A stretch of 64,000 bases of DNA from Corynebacterium curieae (GCF_027570035.1 NZ_JAKMUU010000004.1:186001-250000), one strand, 5' to 3'; shown: positions 8,431 through 20,355, numbered from the stretch's first letter. Notes: generated from the sequence alone by a model not told the origin. Numbers and translations: made by a program.

Positions 8431-8652
8431 ATGGCAATGACATTGCGGCTCACAGACGAGCAGGATCACGCACTCACGCTGCTGGCTTCCGCGCAGGGCA
8501 CCTCCAAACACGAAGCAGTGGTTCGCGCCATTGTTTCAGCGGCAGCCCGCACGCTTGCCGACGCCCACGTGCAATCCACCGCCCGCGCCCTCCTCCCCAG
8601 CCGCGCTGAGCTAGAGGCGGAAATCCGCCGGGCTCGGCCCGCGCAGCCTTAG
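8431..8652 (+). CDS. Ribbon-helix-helix (CopG-like) antitoxin
   Basis: 73 residues. The N-terminal MTLRLTDEQDHALTLLASAQG then TSKHEAVVRAIVSAA is a short beta strand plus two helices typical of RHH DNA-binding antitoxins that accompany Doc toxins in actinobacteria. The C-terminal ~30 residues, rich in Ala and Arg, would wrap the toxin. The ATG at 8431 directly follows an operator-like promoter, and no Shine-Dalgarno is present. The next gene starts six bases after the stop. Function is inferred from family and context. Confidence 0.75.
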   Translation: MAMTLRLTDEQDHALTLLASAQGTSKHEAVVRAIVSAAARTLADAHVQSTARALLPSRAELEAEIRRARPAQP

Positions 8653-8658
8653 GTAGTC

Positions 8659-8919
8659 ATGAGCACTGAGCAGCTCTACCTCTTGGCGCAGGAGTTTTGC
8701 GCACGCTTTAACGTTCGCATCACCAACTTCGCCGCTCTTGCGGCCGCCGCGGCCGCCAGCACCGCCAAGTTAGAAGGAATAGCCATCCACGACAGCCACC
8801 GCGATGCCGCCCGTTCCATGGCGGAGGTCTTAGCTCGCGTTCCGGCGCTAAGCGGGCATAACGCAGAGTTCGCAAAGTTCAGCGCGCGCGTCTACCTTAG
8901 TGTTAAGGAAGTTGCCTAA
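8659..8919 (+). CDS. Doc-like (Fic fold) protein with degenerate active site
   Basis: 86 residues, shorter than a typical Doc toxin (about 125). It is paired with the RHH gene like a toxin-antitoxin unit. The tail ARVPALSGHNAEFAKFSARV lines up with the Doc core HPFxDGNKRTA and the helix after it, but the catalytic His and the basic residues are absent. The ALAAAAAAS run would correspond to the region after the first helix. The reading as a decayed or repurposed Doc is inference from context and a weak motif; it could also be an unrelated small protein. Confidence 0.5.
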   Translation: MSTEQLYLLAQEFCARFNVRITNFAALAAAAAASTAKLEGIAIHDSHRDAARSMAEVLARVPALSGHNAEFAKFSARVYLSVKEVA

Positions 8920-8957
8920 GTTATTGGGGATAGTGACCCTAGGAAGGAACCACCACC

Positions 8958-9314
8958 ATGTCCCGCTTCAAGAAGATCGCCGCCTCAAGCCTCACGGCCG
9001 TAGCCCTAGCCACCACCGCCGTCACTGCTCCTACCGCCACCGCAGCGGACGCCGATTCCTGGAAAGACAACATAAATCCGGACTTTGAACAAGGCCAGCC
9101 TGGTGGCTCCTCCACTGGCTCTTCCCAGCTGGACCTCACTTTAATCATCACCGCAGCGGCTGCTGGCGTCACCGCGCTGGCCGGTGCCGTGGCTCTTTAT
9201 TCCCCTAACGTGGATCTGGAGAAAGCCGCGCGCGATGCCGGCTTGAGCCAGATCGCCGATCAGATCGCCGCGATTCAAGCCAACCTTCCCGGCTTGCCGG
9301 GACAGCCCGCCTAA
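8958..9314 (+). CDS. Small secreted or membrane-anchored protein
   Basis: 118 residues with a clear signal peptide (basic MSRFKK, then a hydrophobic stretch, cleavage near TATAADADS) after AGGAAGG. A glycine/serine-rich stretch near residues 48-57 leads into one transmembrane helix (LTLIITAAAAGVTALAGAVA), then a short amphipathic tail ending in LPGLPGQPA. Family not recognised. The TM segment followed by a short tail suggests anchoring in the membrane with an exposed N-terminal part. Confidence 0.7.
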   Translation: MSRFKKIAASSLTAVALATTAVTAPTATAADADSWKDNINPDFEQGQPGGSSTGSSQLDLTLIITAAAAGVTALAGAVALYSPNVDLEKAARDAGLSQIADQIAAIQANLPGLPGQPA

Positions 9315-9334
9315 CTCGCGTAAGGTGGTGCAGC

Positions 9335-9772
9335 ATGGCACATCTTTCTGAACTTATGTCGGGTCCGCAGCGCACTGCGGTAGTAAACGATTGTGGCGAG
9401 TTGGTTGAGGGGGTCGTCGCCAAGCAATCGGGCATTACCGGTATGGCGCTTAAGGGTGCCGTCGCGGCCGCAAAAAAGGTTGATGCTGCCATCATCACCA
9501 AGGCACTGAACCACGTGCTACCAGATGTACTCGATGCCCTGGACCCGCACTGGCAAGACTTTGCTAGCAACCCCGAGCAGGATTTCGGTTCCTTCTTGGA
9601 GCCGCGCAGTGCCGAGGTGAGCGATGCCATCATGTCGGTAGCCGATAAGCACGCTGAGCAAATCAATTCCCCCGCGCTGTCCAAGCCTTATAACTCTCTG
9701 CGCGGCAAGGCCTCAAAATTCCTCACCCCTGCGGTCCCAGATTTCGGCCGCGTACTGCAAAAGCATATGTAG
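9335..9772 (+). CDS. Conserved actinobacterial protein, DUF6918-like
   Basis: 145 residues, soluble and mostly helical. The N-terminal pattern (LSELMSGPQRTAVVNDCGELVEGVVAKQSGITGMALKG, written here only as a region of residues 4-40) resembles a widespread actinobacterial family of unknown function annotated as DUF6918; I assign this from memory with moderate certainty. It follows the secreted-protein gene by 20 bases with AAGGTGG as a possible ribosome binding site. Confidence 0.6.
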   Translation: MAHLSELMSGPQRTAVVNDCGELVEGVVAKQSGITGMALKGAVAAAKKVDAAIITKALNHVLPDVLDALDPHWQDFASNPEQDFGSFLEPRSAEVSDAIMSVADKHAEQINSPALSKPYNSLRGKASKFLTPAVPDFGRVLQKHM

Positions 9773-9814
9773 CTTCCTTGCGGTTGAATCGCGTTCCAAA
9801 CGCCAGGTATAAGT

Positions 9815-11290
9815 GTGGAAGTGACTACTTCCGAAGCTAACCAAACCGAGTACCCCGCCGGCCAAGATCCTGCCCGCTGGCGGGTGCTTATCGTTTTGCT
9901 CACGGCACTCTTTATGTCGCTGCTGAGCGTATCCATCGTCAACGTGGCCCTGCCGTCTATTCAATCTGGCCTCGGAGCCTCTAATTCGGATGTGCAATGG
10001 GTACTCTCCGGCTATGCGCTCACCTTCGGCGTTATCCTCGTTGCGGCCGGTCGTGCCGGAGATCTCGTCGGCCGCGGCGGAATCTTTTTAGCGGGCATCG
10101 CTATTTATTCCATCAGTGCTGCGGTCGCCGGCTTCGCCCCAAACGCTGAAGCACTCAATGCCGCCCGCTTTATCCAAGGCGTAGGTGCCGGCCTACTCAA
10201 CCCACAAGGCGTGGGCATGATCCAGCAGTACTTCCGCGGTGCCGAACGGGCCCGCGCCTTTGGATATTTTGGCTCGACGGTGGGGATCGCCGTAGCCATC
10301 GGGCCGGTGCTCGGCGGCCTGCTCATTCGCCTCGGCGGACCGGATCTAGGTTGGCGATTGACCATGCTGGTCAATTTTCCCGTCGGCCTAGTCGCCATCC
10401 TTTTGGGACTGATGTGGTTTCCACGGCCATTGTTTTCCCGGGTGCGCGATGAAGCAGGAAATAAGCTGGGTGTTTTCAAGGCTTTGGCTACTCTTGATCC
10501 CATCGGCGCGCTGATCCTTGGTACCGCCGTGTGGGCCATCCTCTTCCCCTTTATGGAATCCTCTGGATCACCGGCCGTATGGTGGCTTCTACTGCTAGGG
10601 GCCGTTCTGCTTGTGGCGTGGGTACAGTGGGAGCGCCACCACAAATCCACTGGTCATCCGCCGATGGTGGACCTTAATATCTTTTCCACCCCAAGCTTTC
10701 GCAATGGCACCATCATCGCCACCTTGTGGTTTATGGGCATTACCAGCATTTGGGTACTCGTCGCGCTTTACTTCCAAAGCGGTCTCGGCCACTCCGCCCT
10801 CGCTGCAGGATCCGTAGGTATCCCCGCCGCTTTATTGAGCTCCATTTCCGCTACTCTGGCCGGCCGATCCGTTTCCGTTTATGGGCGCAAGGTCGTGGTA
10901 CTTGGCATGCTGGTGACCATCTTCGGTCTAGTAGCCACAATTGCGCTTATCTGGGCCACCGAGCAATGGGGAGCCAGTGAATGGTGGCTGGTTCTTTCGC
11001 TCTCCTTTGTTGGCGGCGGCCAAGGCTCGGTAATTTCCCCCAATCAAACGCTTACTTTGGCGCACGTTCCTCAAGCCTATGCCGGCTCTTCCGGCGCTGT
11101 GCTCCAGACCGGCCAGCGCATTGGCACTGCCGTTGGGCTTGCTGTTATCACGGCTATTGTCTTTGCCACCTTGCACGGCACCAGTGCGGACTGGCCGCTT
11201 TCCATCATCGCCGGCTTTGGCGTCATCCTGGCCATGTGTCTTGCATCCTTAGGATTCGCCATAGCGGACCAGCGCAGCTCCCAAGCCTAG
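9815..11290 (+). CDS. MFS multidrug exporter, DHA2 (EmrB/QacA) type
   Basis: About 490 residues with some 14 hydrophobic segments. It has the DHA2 marks: VNVALPSIQSGLG after the first helix, then AGRAGDLVGRGG (motif A region), the RFIQGVGAGLLNPQG motif and a GxxxGPxxGG-like motif C (AIGPVLGGLL). Such proteins use the proton gradient to expel drugs or dyes. The start is GTG at 9815 or GTG at 9821; a TATAAG hexamer at 9808-9813 suggests a leaderless start at 9821. The gene ends at a bidirectional terminator shared with gyrB. Confidence 0.9.
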   Translation: MEVTTSEANQTEYPAGQDPARWRVLIVLLTALFMSLLSVSIVNVALPSIQSGLGASNSDVQWVLSGYALTFGVILVAAGRAGDLVGRGGIFLAGIAIYSISAAVAGFAPNAEALNAARFIQGVGAGLLNPQGVGMIQQYFRGAERARAFGYFGSTVGIAVAIGPVLGGLLIRLGGPDLGWRLTMLVNFPVGLVAILLGLMWFPRPLFSRVRDEAGNKLGVFKALATLDPIGALILGTAVWAILFPFMESSGSPAVWWLLLLGAVLLVAWVQWERHHKSTGHPPMVDLNIFSTPSFRNGTIIATLWFMGITSIWVLVALYFQSGLGHSALAAGSVGIPAALLSSISATLAGRSVSVYGRKVVVLGMLVTIFGLVATIALIWATEQWGASEWWLVLSLSFVGGGQGSVISPNQTLTLAHVPQAYAGSSGAVLQTGQRIGTAVGLAVITAIVFATLHGTSADWPLSIIAGFGVILAMCLASLGFAIADQRSSQA

Positions 11291-11318
11291 GCTCTGCGCT
11301 TCACGACGCCGCACAATT

Positions 11319-11351
11319 AAAGCCCACCGTGGAAATTCCGCGGTGGGCTTT
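11319..11351. terminator. Bidirectional terminator between MFS gene and gyrB
   Basis: Perfect stem AAAGCCCACCG (11319-11329) / CGGTGGGCTTT (11341-11351). The arms end in A/T runs that serve both converging genes. Confidence 0.88.
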
Positions 11352-11361
11352 GTGCTGCGAT

Positions 11362-13452
<2,091 letters not shown>

Positions 13453-13588
13453 CTATAGCTAATTCTAAGACCTTAACTATTCTACACGGATACCCCCTAC
13501 TGAAAGACACCCCACACCCGTGAGAGACGGGAATCTGGCGCGCTCTGAAGTTATTTAAGTTTTCAAGGTCGGATCCAACCTCAGCCTA

Positions 13589-14158
13589 TTAGCCATAGGT
13601 ATCTTGAGATCCTTGCGGTTTAACCCACTGTCGTCCCTCGTAATTTCGCCGCTGCTTAGGCCCATGAATGCGCAGTTCAACAATGACATCCGGACCTAGG
13701 CGGTTAGAGATTTTTCGCAGGATTTGCCGCTGCAAATAGCGCAGCTCCGTAGCCCAGGTGGAGTTATCGCAGGAGACATAAACAATCTTGTCCTTAATCC
13801 GCTGGGGTTGAGTATGCGCGGCGATGCGCTCACCCACCAAGTTCTCCCAATTGCCCATCACCCAGCCATTGGCTAGGTCATGTTCCCAGCCACGATTGAC
13901 AACTTCGCGGTTTATTTGGGATCCCAGGCTCAGCACCGCCAACGGTCGCCGCTTTTTCCTGCCATCAGGGCCAGTGGGTAGGCCCCGTTGATAGCCCATA
14001 TACCCCTGCTTTTGTGCATTCCCTAGCGAGGGCACCGGCATCTTGGGGACTGGGCGGGTCAGCTTCGGCGGATTCTTGGAGGTGGACCGCACCAGCTTAA
14101 AGTACTGAGTGACAGGATCGATGCGCTGCTTGCCGACGCCCCCTTGATCCTCACTCAT
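13589..14158 (-). CDS. dciA: DciA family (DUF721) protein, predicted helicase loader
   Basis: 189 residues. The C-terminal DUF721 domain ([23 protein letters not shown] and on to VELRIHGP) matches DciA, which recruits the replicative helicase DnaB in bacteria lacking DnaC/DnaI. The N-terminal ~90 residues are basic and proline-rich. The ATG at 14156-14158 overlaps the end of recF by eight bases, so translation is coupled; the longer ORF start at 14194 is not needed. The position after dnaN-recF in the initiation cluster fits the role. In 13432-13588 up to gyrB I see a weak CCCGT/ACGGG hairpin and the gyrB promoter only. Confidence 0.85.
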   Translation of the reverse strand: MSEDQGGVGKQRIDPVTQYFKLVRSTSKNPPKLTRPVPKMPVPSLGNAQKQGYMGYQRGLPTGPDGRKKRRPLAVLSLGSQINREVVNRGWEHDLANGWVMGNWENLVGERIAAHTQPQRIKDKIVYVSCDNSTWATELRYLQRQILRKISNRLGPDVIVELRIHGPKQRRNYEGRQWVKPQGSQDTYG

Positions 14159-15350
14159 CCCCCTCACCTTCCTCGGCAACATCCTTGGCAGCATCCTCGG
14201 CGCTGAGCTTAGAGATGCGGCCCGAATCCGTATCTTCCACGCTTACTCGGTAGCGCACGATGGGCTCTAAGTTTCCCGGCAGATCCTCATCCACAGCTGC
14301 GGTAATGAGCACCTGCTCGGCCTCAGCTGCTAGGTGGACAAGCTGCTTGCGGCGCTTTGCATCGAGCTCGGCAAAAACATCGTCCAAAATCAGTACCGGA
14401 TCTGATCCTCCTTCTTGTCGCAGGAGATTAAACTCGGCTAGGCGCAGTGCAATGGCATAGGACCACGTCTCGCCATGGCTGGCAAAGCCCTTGGCCGGTT
14501 GATCTCCCAAGTTGAGAATCAGATCATCGCGATGCGGGCCCACCAAAGAAATGCCACGTTCTATCTCGCGTTGCCGGGCGCTGGCCAGCTCGGTGAGCAT
14601 AACCGCTTCGAGTACCTCGCGATCGGAGGTATCGATGGTGGACTTATACTCCACGTGCGCCGGCCGCGATTCTGGTGCCAGGCCGGAATAGGCAGCGGGG
14701 ATGTGGTCCAAGAGGGCGTCGACAAGCGAAAGGCGCGCGGTGATTACTTGTGCGCCGAGGCGGGCAAGCTGCGCATCCCAAGTATCCAAGGTGGCCAGCG
14801 CAGCGGCGCCGTCGCTATCGGAATAGCCCCGGCGCAGGTTACCGGAGGCCGATTTCAGCAAAGCATTGCGCTGCTTGAGCACCTTGTCATAGTCGGACTT
14901 CACGCCCGCCAACCGCGGAGTTCGCGAGGCAATAATGCTATCGAGATAGGCACGGCGCCCAGCCGGTTCCCCGCGCACCAATGCTAAATCCTCCGGGGAA
15001 AAGAGCACGGTCTTCACCACTCCCAGCAGCTCACGGGGGCTGCGCAGGCGGGTGCGATTAATCTGCGCCTGATTAGCCGCGTGGGGCTTGATAAGCAAAT
15101 GGGTGGTGAGCTCGCGGCCCTGGTTCACCGCGGTAATGGACACCCGCGCACTGTCCGCTCCCTGGCGCACCAGCGGCGCATCATGGGAAACGCGGTGGGA
15201 AGAAAGATGCGCGGTGTAGCCAATGGCCTCAACAATATTGGTCTTGCCAAAGCCATTGCGCCCAACAAAAAGGGTGATCCCCGGCCCTAGCTGCACATTA
15301 AGTTCGGGCCACGAGCGAAAATCCCGAACATCGAGATCCCTGACGTACAT
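14151..15350 (-). CDS. recF: DNA replication and repair protein RecF
   Basis: 399 residues, an SMC-like ATPase that helps load RecA at gapped DNA. Walker A is GRNGFGKT (residues 30-37), Walker B is [11 protein letters not shown] near residue 335, and the ABC signature region reads LVGPHRDD. The ATG shares a base with the dnaN stop (TAATG), and the 3' end overlaps dciA, so dnaN-recF-dciA form a tight operon. The C-terminus carries an acidic extension of about 30 residues. Confidence 0.96.
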   Translation of the reverse strand: MYVRDLDVRDFRSWPELNVQLGPGITLFVGRNGFGKTNIVEAIGYTAHLSSHRVSHDAPLVRQGADSARVSITAVNQGRELTTHLLIKPHAANQAQINRTRLRSPRELLGVVKTVLFSPEDLALVRGEPAGRRAYLDSIIASRTPRLAGVKSDYDKVLKQRNALLKSASGNLRRGYSDSDGAAALATLDTWDAQLARLGAQVITARLSLVDALLDHIPAAYSGLAPESRPAHVEYKSTIDTSDREVLEAVMLTELASARQREIERGISLVGPHRDDLILNLGDQPAKGFASHGETWSYAIALRLAEFNLLRQEGGSDPVLILDDVFAELDAKRRKQLVHLAAEAEQVLITAAVDEDLPGNLEPIVRYRVSVEDTDSGRISKLSAEDAAKDVAEEGEGDE

Positions 15351-16531
15351 TAGCCCGGCAAGCGAACCGGCATCAGCAGGTAGGTGAAGTTGGTCTCCGG
15401 CGTGGGGAAGTTGCCATCTTCATCGGCCTCAGGCAGTTCTTCCGGTTCTGGGATCATGATTGCAGGGCGAGAAGGCTCGGTAAAGCCGAAGACCACGCGG
15501 TCGGTGTTGATGACGCCCAAACCATCCTTGAGGTAGCCCGGATTGAAGGCGATGAGGAATTCATCGCGACCATGGAATGCGCACGGTAGGGTCTCGGTCG
15601 CATTACCGGCATCCGCACCGGCGGACAAGGTTACTTGGCCATCGGCGAATTCCATGCGAATCTGCGCATTGCGGTCCGTCAGCAACGAGACGCGGCGGAT
15701 TGCTTCCTGCAGTGGTGCTACCTCAATGGAAGCAATATTGGTGTGGGTCTTCGGCAGCAACGGCTGCACATTGGGGAAGTCCGCATCCAACATGCGCGTG
15801 GTGGTTTCGCGATTATCGGCGTGCAGGCCAAAGAGGCCATCGGCTCCAATATTGTCATCGGTGCCTACGGCGATCTCCACTGGAATGTTCAAATGCGGAT
15901 CCAAGGAACGACCGGTTTCCTGGAGGGTCTTCGCAGGCACCAAGAGTTTCGCTTCTACATCCGGCGACTTCGGCTCCCACTCCAAGGTGCGCATGGCCAG
16001 GCGGAAACGGTCGGTTGCCGTCATTTCGATGTCCTTGCCATGAATATCCATATGCACACCGGTGAGCATGGGCAGGGTGTCATCTTTGCCGGCTGCGGCA
16101 GCAACCTGGTGAATAGCTTCGACGAAAAGCTGTGGCTGAATCGTGCCGGTAACCTCAGGCAGAACCGGAAGCTGGGGGTAATCATCCAGCGGGATCAGCG
16201 GCAGCTCAAAGCGCGAGGAACCACACGTTACTAGTGCCTTGGAATCTACCTGGGAGATCTCCACTTCCTTATTAGGCAGGGACGCCACAATGTCAGAGAG
16301 GAGCTTGCCGGCAACAGCAATTTGTCCCGGTTCATCCACCATGCCGGCAATCCGCACGCGAGTGGAGACCTCGTAGTCGAAGCCGGTGAACTCAAGACCA
16401 TTGTCATCCGCGGTGATCAGCATCGCGCGCAGCACGGGCTGGGTGACCTTGGAAGGCAGGCTGCGAGCAACCCACGCTACTGCGTTGGCAAGGTCATCTT
16501 TGGCAACGCGAAATGACACGGCTTCATCCAT
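15350..16531 (-). CDS. dnaN: DNA polymerase III beta subunit (sliding clamp)
   Basis: 393 residues with the three-fold clamp repeat. The start [20 protein letters not shown] and the ending [10 protein letters not shown] match actinobacterial DnaN; the terminal MPVRL strand forms part of the peptide-binding pocket. It encircles DNA and tethers polymerase and repair partners. It is first in dnaN-recF-dciA, transcribed away from oriC, and its promoter must lie within the origin region just upstream. Confidence 0.97.
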   Translation of the reverse strand: MDEAVSFRVAKDDLANAVAWVARSLPSKVTQPVLRAMLITADDNGLEFTGFDYEVSTRVRIAGMVDEPGQIAVAGKLLSDIVASLPNKEVEISQVDSKALVTCGSSRFELPLIPLDDYPQLPVLPEVTGTIQPQLFVEAIHQVAAAAGKDDTLPMLTGVHMDIHGKDIEMTATDRFRLAMRTLEWEPKSPDVEAKLLVPAKTLQETGRSLDPHLNIPVEIAVGTDDNIGADGLFGLHADNRETTTRMLDADFPNVQPLLPKTHTNIASIEVAPLQEAIRRVSLLTDRNAQIRMEFADGQVTLSAGADAGNATETLPCAFHGRDEFLIAFNPGYLKDGLGVINTDRVVFGFTEPSRPAIMIPEPEELPEADEDGNFPTPETNFTYLLMPVRLPG

Positions 16532-17203
16532 GGTGCGAAGAGCTCCTCTATAGCGGCTAGCAATGTGTAACTTTCAAAAGCTGGCTTCCAACTTACCGTA
16601 TCGGGCGCGGTGCGCCACAACGTGTAATTCCATCTTTGCGCGCTCGATCCGCGCCTAGTGGGAGGCGGACCGGGCCGAATTCCACACACCTTCTTTCTTC
16701 TATACAGATCAGAGAAATAATTTAGTAGTAGTAATAAGCGCTGTGGGATCTGTGGGTAACTAGGTAAATGACAAGTTCACGGCCCAGATCCGGGGTGTGC
16801 CAAATCGTGTGATCTTGCTGTGATCAAGTGGGGCGAATTGTGGACAACTATCGGGGTCGCCGTTTTATCCACAGGTTTTGTCATTTGATCACCGATCTAC
16901 ACACATCCCTGATCACAGGGTGGTTCTTCCTGCATAGGGCCTGTGGAATTTGAAACTGTGAGTAAGATCTATGAATTACAAAGATGAAATTACACAAGTG
17001 TGAATAACGTTGTGGATAACTTTTTGCCCAGTTAAATGGCTATCTTTCGAAGATCTTTCGGTTCTTTTGTGAAATTACAAGAGGTTGCGAGCACTTTCCG
17101 GTGGCGGTGCGTTGTTTTCCTAGACAGGGTCAGTGCTTAGATCCGAGTTATGCAGTTCTGTCGTTCTACGCGGGATTAGGCAGGATAGGAGATGCGCCAA
17201 CAG
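16532..17203. other. Origin of replication (oriC), dnaA-dnaN intergenic region
   Basis: 672 bases without a gene between dnaN and dnaA. It contains DnaA boxes at 16839-16847 (minus, TTGTCCACA), 16865-16873 (plus, TTATCCACA), 16999-17007 (minus, TTATTCACA) and 17011-17019 (minus, TTATCCACA). It also holds several TGTGGAAT-like weaker sites, repeated GATC-containing stretches and a trinucleotide run at 16723-16737. The location and boxes fit the actinobacterial origin. The dnaN promoter must also be here. Confidence 0.88.
16723..16759 (+). other. Putative basal unwinding element: DnaA-trios plus two DnaA-box-like sites
   Basis: Five trinucleotides TAG-TAG-TAG-TAA-TAA (16723-16737) are followed by GCGC and then TGTGGGATC (16742-16750) and TGTGGGTAA (16751-16759). 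This is the order and strand polarity known from Bacillus subtilis oriC: trios, a GC-rich patch, then DnaA boxes reading TGTGG on the same strand. An AT-rich stretch precedes the trios. The two boxes each differ from the TGTGGATAA consensus. Confidence 0.6.
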
Positions 17204-17245
17204 GCAAAGCAAAAGCGCCCTCCTTTATATAAGGAAGGCGCTGAA
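17204..17245 (-). terminator. Rho-independent terminator of dnaA
   Basis: Stem GCGCCCTCCTT (17215-17225) / AAGGAAGGCGC (17231-17241) with one mismatch, a five-base AT loop and a minus-strand TTTTGCTTT tail. It sits 17 bases past the dnaA stop. Confidence 0.9.
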
Positions 17246-17261
17246 ACAATTTCTGCGAGGA

Positions 17262-18896
17262 TTAGGCGCGTCCGCGGTTTTTGATGCGCTGGGTCAGTGC
17301 CTGGATCTCGTCATAGGTATTGCGCTTTTCAGTCATCTCCTTACGAATCTTGCGATCCGCATAAATAACGGTGGTGTGGTCCTTACCGCCGAACTGCTCG
17401 CCGATTTTAGGAAGGGATAGCTCGGTAAGCTCGCGGCACAGATACATCGCCAGCTGACGAGCATGCGCCACTGCACGCTTCTTTCCGGCACCGCGCAGAG
17501 TTTCTACATCAATATCGAAGAATTCTGCCGTGACCTCCATAATCGAGGTAGCGGTGATTTGCCGATCAGCGGAATCCGGGGCCAAATCACGCAACGCGAT
17601 TTCCGCCATCTCCACGTTGATTGGTTCATTAACCAAAGAGGAATAGGCCGAAACACGGATGAGCGCGCCTTCGAGCTCGCGAATAGAAGATTCAAAGCGC
17701 GAGGCAATGAGCTCCAGCACGGAGCGGTCTACTTCGGTGCCATCATTGGCTGCCTTCTTCATCAAAATCGCGATGCGCGTTTCTAGATCTGGCGGCTGAA
17801 TATCGGTAATAAGACCGCCTTCAAAGCGGGTGCGGAGGCGATCCTCCAATGTTGTCAGTTGCTTGGGTGGCCGGTCCGAAGACAAAATGATCTGCTTATT
17901 GGCTTGGTGCAGGGCATTGAAAGTATGGAAGAACTCTTCCTGGGTCGATTCCTTGCCTTCCAAGAACTGGATATCATCGACCATCAAAATGTCGAGATTA
18001 CGGTAGCGCCGCTTGAATGATTCCTGGCGGTCATCGCGCAGTGAATTAATATAGTCATTCGTAAATTCTTCCGAAGACACGTATTTCACGCGCAGACCTG
18101 GGTGCAGCACCTGGGCGTAATTGCCAGCAGCGTGCAAAAGGTGCGTTTTGCCTAGACCAGAACCGCCCCAGATAAATAGGGGGTTATAGGCACGGGCGGG
18201 GTTTTCGGCCACAGCTACGGCGGCACCATTGGCAAAACGATTCGAAGAACCAATCACGAAGCTATCGAAGGTGTGCTTTGGATTCAGCGAAGTCTCGCGG
18301 TTGGGATCGTGTGCTGGGGCTTCGCGTGGGATGCGCGCAGCGTTGGTAGCAGTACCAGAGAAATTGCCAGCGGATTTTGCCTGCTGTTGGTTATAGTGCT
18401 GTGCTAGCTCATCCAGGCTGGCTGGAGCGTGGCTGGACTGCCAATTGTTCTGGGTGGGGGCCTGTTGTGCAGCGGTATCGGTTTGTTGCGGGCGCGGAAT
18501 GTAAGTCTGAGGGGATTCCGCGTTCTGTGGAGGCTGCGCTTGGGGAGCCTGCTGCTGAGGAGGAGCTGCCTGGGGAGAGGGGGCTGTGGCCGGTGGTTGC
18601 GGTTCTTGCGGTGTAGCAAGAGTGACTGCGAAGGAGCAGGGACGCCCGAGGTGGCGGGTTAATGCCTTAGCGATGTGCTCGCCTAGTTCATTTTCGACCA
18701 CATTTTTGGCATCCAAGTTCTCAGCGGCGACAAGGGTATACCCGTCGACCATCATGATAGGACGAACCAGCTGGAGGTAGAGGCGTTGTGAATGCGAAAA
18801 ACTGGGGACCTCGGAATTGGGTTGCTCGGATTGTGCGAGCAGGTCATCAACGACCGCGCGCCAAACGGCATGCAGGTTCGCTTGTGGGTCAGTCAC
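17262..18896 (-). CDS. dnaA: Chromosomal replication initiator DnaA
   Basis: 544 residues. Domain I covers residues 1-95. Domain II is a long Pro/Gln/Ala-rich linker (about 95-200). The AAA+ domain III has Walker [10 protein letters not shown] (244-252) and Walker B LMVDDIQF. Domain IV carries the DnaA-box-binding signature [16 protein letters not shown]. It binds DnaA boxes at oriC, melts the origin and helps load helicase. The start is GTG at 18894-18896 with AAAGG upstream. DnaA boxes within its upstream region suggest autoregulation. It is flanked by oriC on one side and divergent rpmH on the other. Confidence 0.98.
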   Translation of the reverse strand: MTDPQANLHAVWRAVVDDLLAQSEQPNSEVPSFSHSQRLYLQLVRPIMMVDGYTLVAAENLDAKNVVENELGEHIAKALTRHLGRPCSFAVTLATPQEPQPPATAPSPQAAPPQQQAPQAQPPQNAESPQTYIPRPQQTDTAAQQAPTQNNWQSSHAPASLDELAQHYNQQQAKSAGNFSGTATNAARIPREAPAHDPNRETSLNPKHTFDSFVIGSSNRFANGAAVAVAENPARAYNPLFIWGGSGLGKTHLLHAAGNYAQVLHPGLRVKYVSSEEFTNDYINSLRDDRQESFKRRYRNLDILMVDDIQFLEGKESTQEEFFHTFNALHQANKQIILSSDRPPKQLTTLEDRLRTRFEGGLITDIQPPDLETRIAILMKKAANDGTEVDRSVLELIASRFESSIRELEGALIRVSAYSSLVNEPINVEMAEIALRDLAPDSADRQITATSIMEVTAEFFDIDVETLRGAGKKRAVAHARQLAMYLCRELTELSLPKIGEQFGGKDHTTVIYADRKIRKEMTEKRNTYDEIQALTQRIKNRGRA

Positions 18897-19569
18897 AACA
18901 GGCTACCTTTGTGGAATTTAGTCGGGGACGGATGGACATAGAATTACAATTTTCACCGCGGATTCCACTGTGGTTTTCACATCGGTTTTTATCGAGTCAC
19001 CTCGATCTCCACAGAGTTATCCACAGGTGTGGATGAAATAGTTATTCACAGCTTAGTTCATGGCTGTGGATAACTCTTCATCGGCTGGTTTATGGCTCTA
19101 CGCTGCGGAAACTACAAAAGTCTCAAGTGTTGATTTAGAGTTATCCACATGCCTGGCTTGGCTGTGGAATTTGATTCTTCTGTTGTACCGCCGAAACGGC
19201 GGGTGTGTCTAGCGAGAAAAATTCACCACCCGGGCGCCGGTTCGGGTGGGTCCTCCAGCGCGGTGGATTAGGTGCAGTAAGAGCCCGGAATCTGGCCGCC
19301 TAGCTGCAGGAAAAAACATTTATGTAATTTCGGGTGTACCCGGGTGTCGATTTGTTTCCAGCGGCAGAAATCACGTAGTCTGGCATGGTCTATTGCAACA
19401 AAGAGTTGCGCGTGAAAGTGACCGCGTCACCTCGTACTGGCTGGGCCCATTGGCTCGCTGTGCACCGGAGAGACTGTGACGCGTCAGGTTCATGGAATCT
19501 ATTCATCAGTAGGTGCGCCGCTGCCCAGCAGCGGCGGTGTGCCTACGCACAACTTCAAGGAGAATTAAC
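18897..19569. promoter_or_regulatory. dnaA-rpmH divergent region with DnaA-box cluster
   Basis: 673 bases without a gene. DnaA boxes: 19017-19025 (plus, TTATCCACA), 19028-19036 (minus, TCATCCACA), 19042-19050 (plus, TTATTCACA), 19065-19073 (minus, TTATCCACA) and 19141-19149 (plus, TTATCCACA). They lie 120-250 bases upstream of dnaA, where they could autoregulate dnaA or form a second half of the origin. Promoters for dnaA and rpmH must also lie here; I cannot place them with certainty. Confidence 0.8.
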
Positions 19570-19713
19570 GTGGCAAAGGGTAAGCGCACGTTCCAGCCGA
19601 ACAACCGTCGTCGTGCTCGTAAGCACGGCTTCCGCACCCGCATGAGCACCCGTGCAGGTCGCGCTATCGTTGCAGCTCGTCGCAAGAAGGGCCGCGCAAA
19701 GCTGACTGCATAA
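19570..19713 (+). CDS. rpmH: 50S ribosomal protein L34
   Basis: 47 residues, very basic: [20 protein letters not shown], then a typical L34 tail ending in KKGRAKLTA. It binds 23S rRNA in the large subunit. The GTG start at 19570 is set by AAGGAG at 19557-19562; the ORF extended to 19513 is false. It begins the rpmH-rnpA-yidD-yidC operon, divergent from dnaA. Confidence 0.97.
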   Translation: MAKGKRTFQPNNRRRARKHGFRTRMSTRAGRAIVAARRKKGRAKLTA

Positions 19714-19716
19714 GTT

Positions 19717-20079
19717 ATGCTTCCAGCCCAGCATAAGCTCACGTCGCCGGTGCAATTTCGGCGCACGATGAAGGGCAGCCGCCGGGCGGGCACTCGTACG
19801 GTTGTCGTGCATGCGCGCGATAACGCAGGTACGGACAAGGTGGCCGGTATCGCGGCCTCTGGGCCGCGATTCGGGCTGATTGTTTCCAAAGCCGTCGGGA
19901 ATGCAGTGGTTCGCCACCGCACCTCCCGGCGGCTTCGCCATGTGTGCATGACATTTGTCCCTAAGTTGCCTGCCAGCGTGGACGTCGTCATCCGTGCCCT
20001 TCCCGCCAGCGCCACTGCCAGCAGTGAGCAACTAGAAAAAGATCTTGCCAAAGCGCTGCGCAAACAATGGGATATCTAA
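19717..20079 (+). CDS. rnpA: Ribonuclease P protein component
   Basis: 120 residues. The conserved RNR region reads [15 protein letters not shown] near residues 60-75, preceded by FGLIVSKA. It assists the RNase P RNA in cleaving the 5' leader of pre-tRNA. It starts three bases after the rpmH stop and overlaps yidD by 13 bases. Length is normal. Confidence 0.96.
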   Translation: MLPAQHKLTSPVQFRRTMKGSRRAGTRTVVVHARDNAGTDKVAGIAASGPRFGLIVSKAVGNAVVRHRTSRRLRHVCMTFVPKLPASVDVVIRALPASATASSEQLEKDLAKALRKQWDI

Positions 20080-20342
20080 ACTCCCGCGGGGAGGAAATTC
20101 CGCCGGCCAGAGGATTAGCCGAACCAATGGTAAAAGTGGTTCGTTTCTACCAAAAACATGTCTCTGGCCTTAAGATGGTATCGACCTGTCGGTTCGAACC
20201 GACATGCAGTGCTTATGCCCTTGAAGCATTATCCAAACACGGCGCATTTAAGGGTACGGCGATGGCAATAGCTAGGGTCTGCAAATGTGGTCCCTGGCAT
20301 CCGGGTGGGTTTGACCCAGTCCCGGATACCAACAACAACTGA
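20067..20342 (+). CDS. yidD: Membrane protein insertion efficiency factor YidD
   Basis: 91 residues with the YidD pattern: [27 protein letters not shown] with two conserved Cys, and [15 protein letters not shown]. It supports YidC-dependent insertion at the inner membrane face. The ATG at 20067 lies inside the 3' end of rnpA, so the two are translationally linked. Confidence 0.95.
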   Translation: MGYLNSRGEEIPPARGLAEPMVKVVRFYQKHVSGLKMVSTCRFEPTCSAYALEALSKHGAFKGTAMAIARVCKCGPWHPGGFDPVPDTNNN

Positions 20343-20355
20343 GGATTAAACACTC

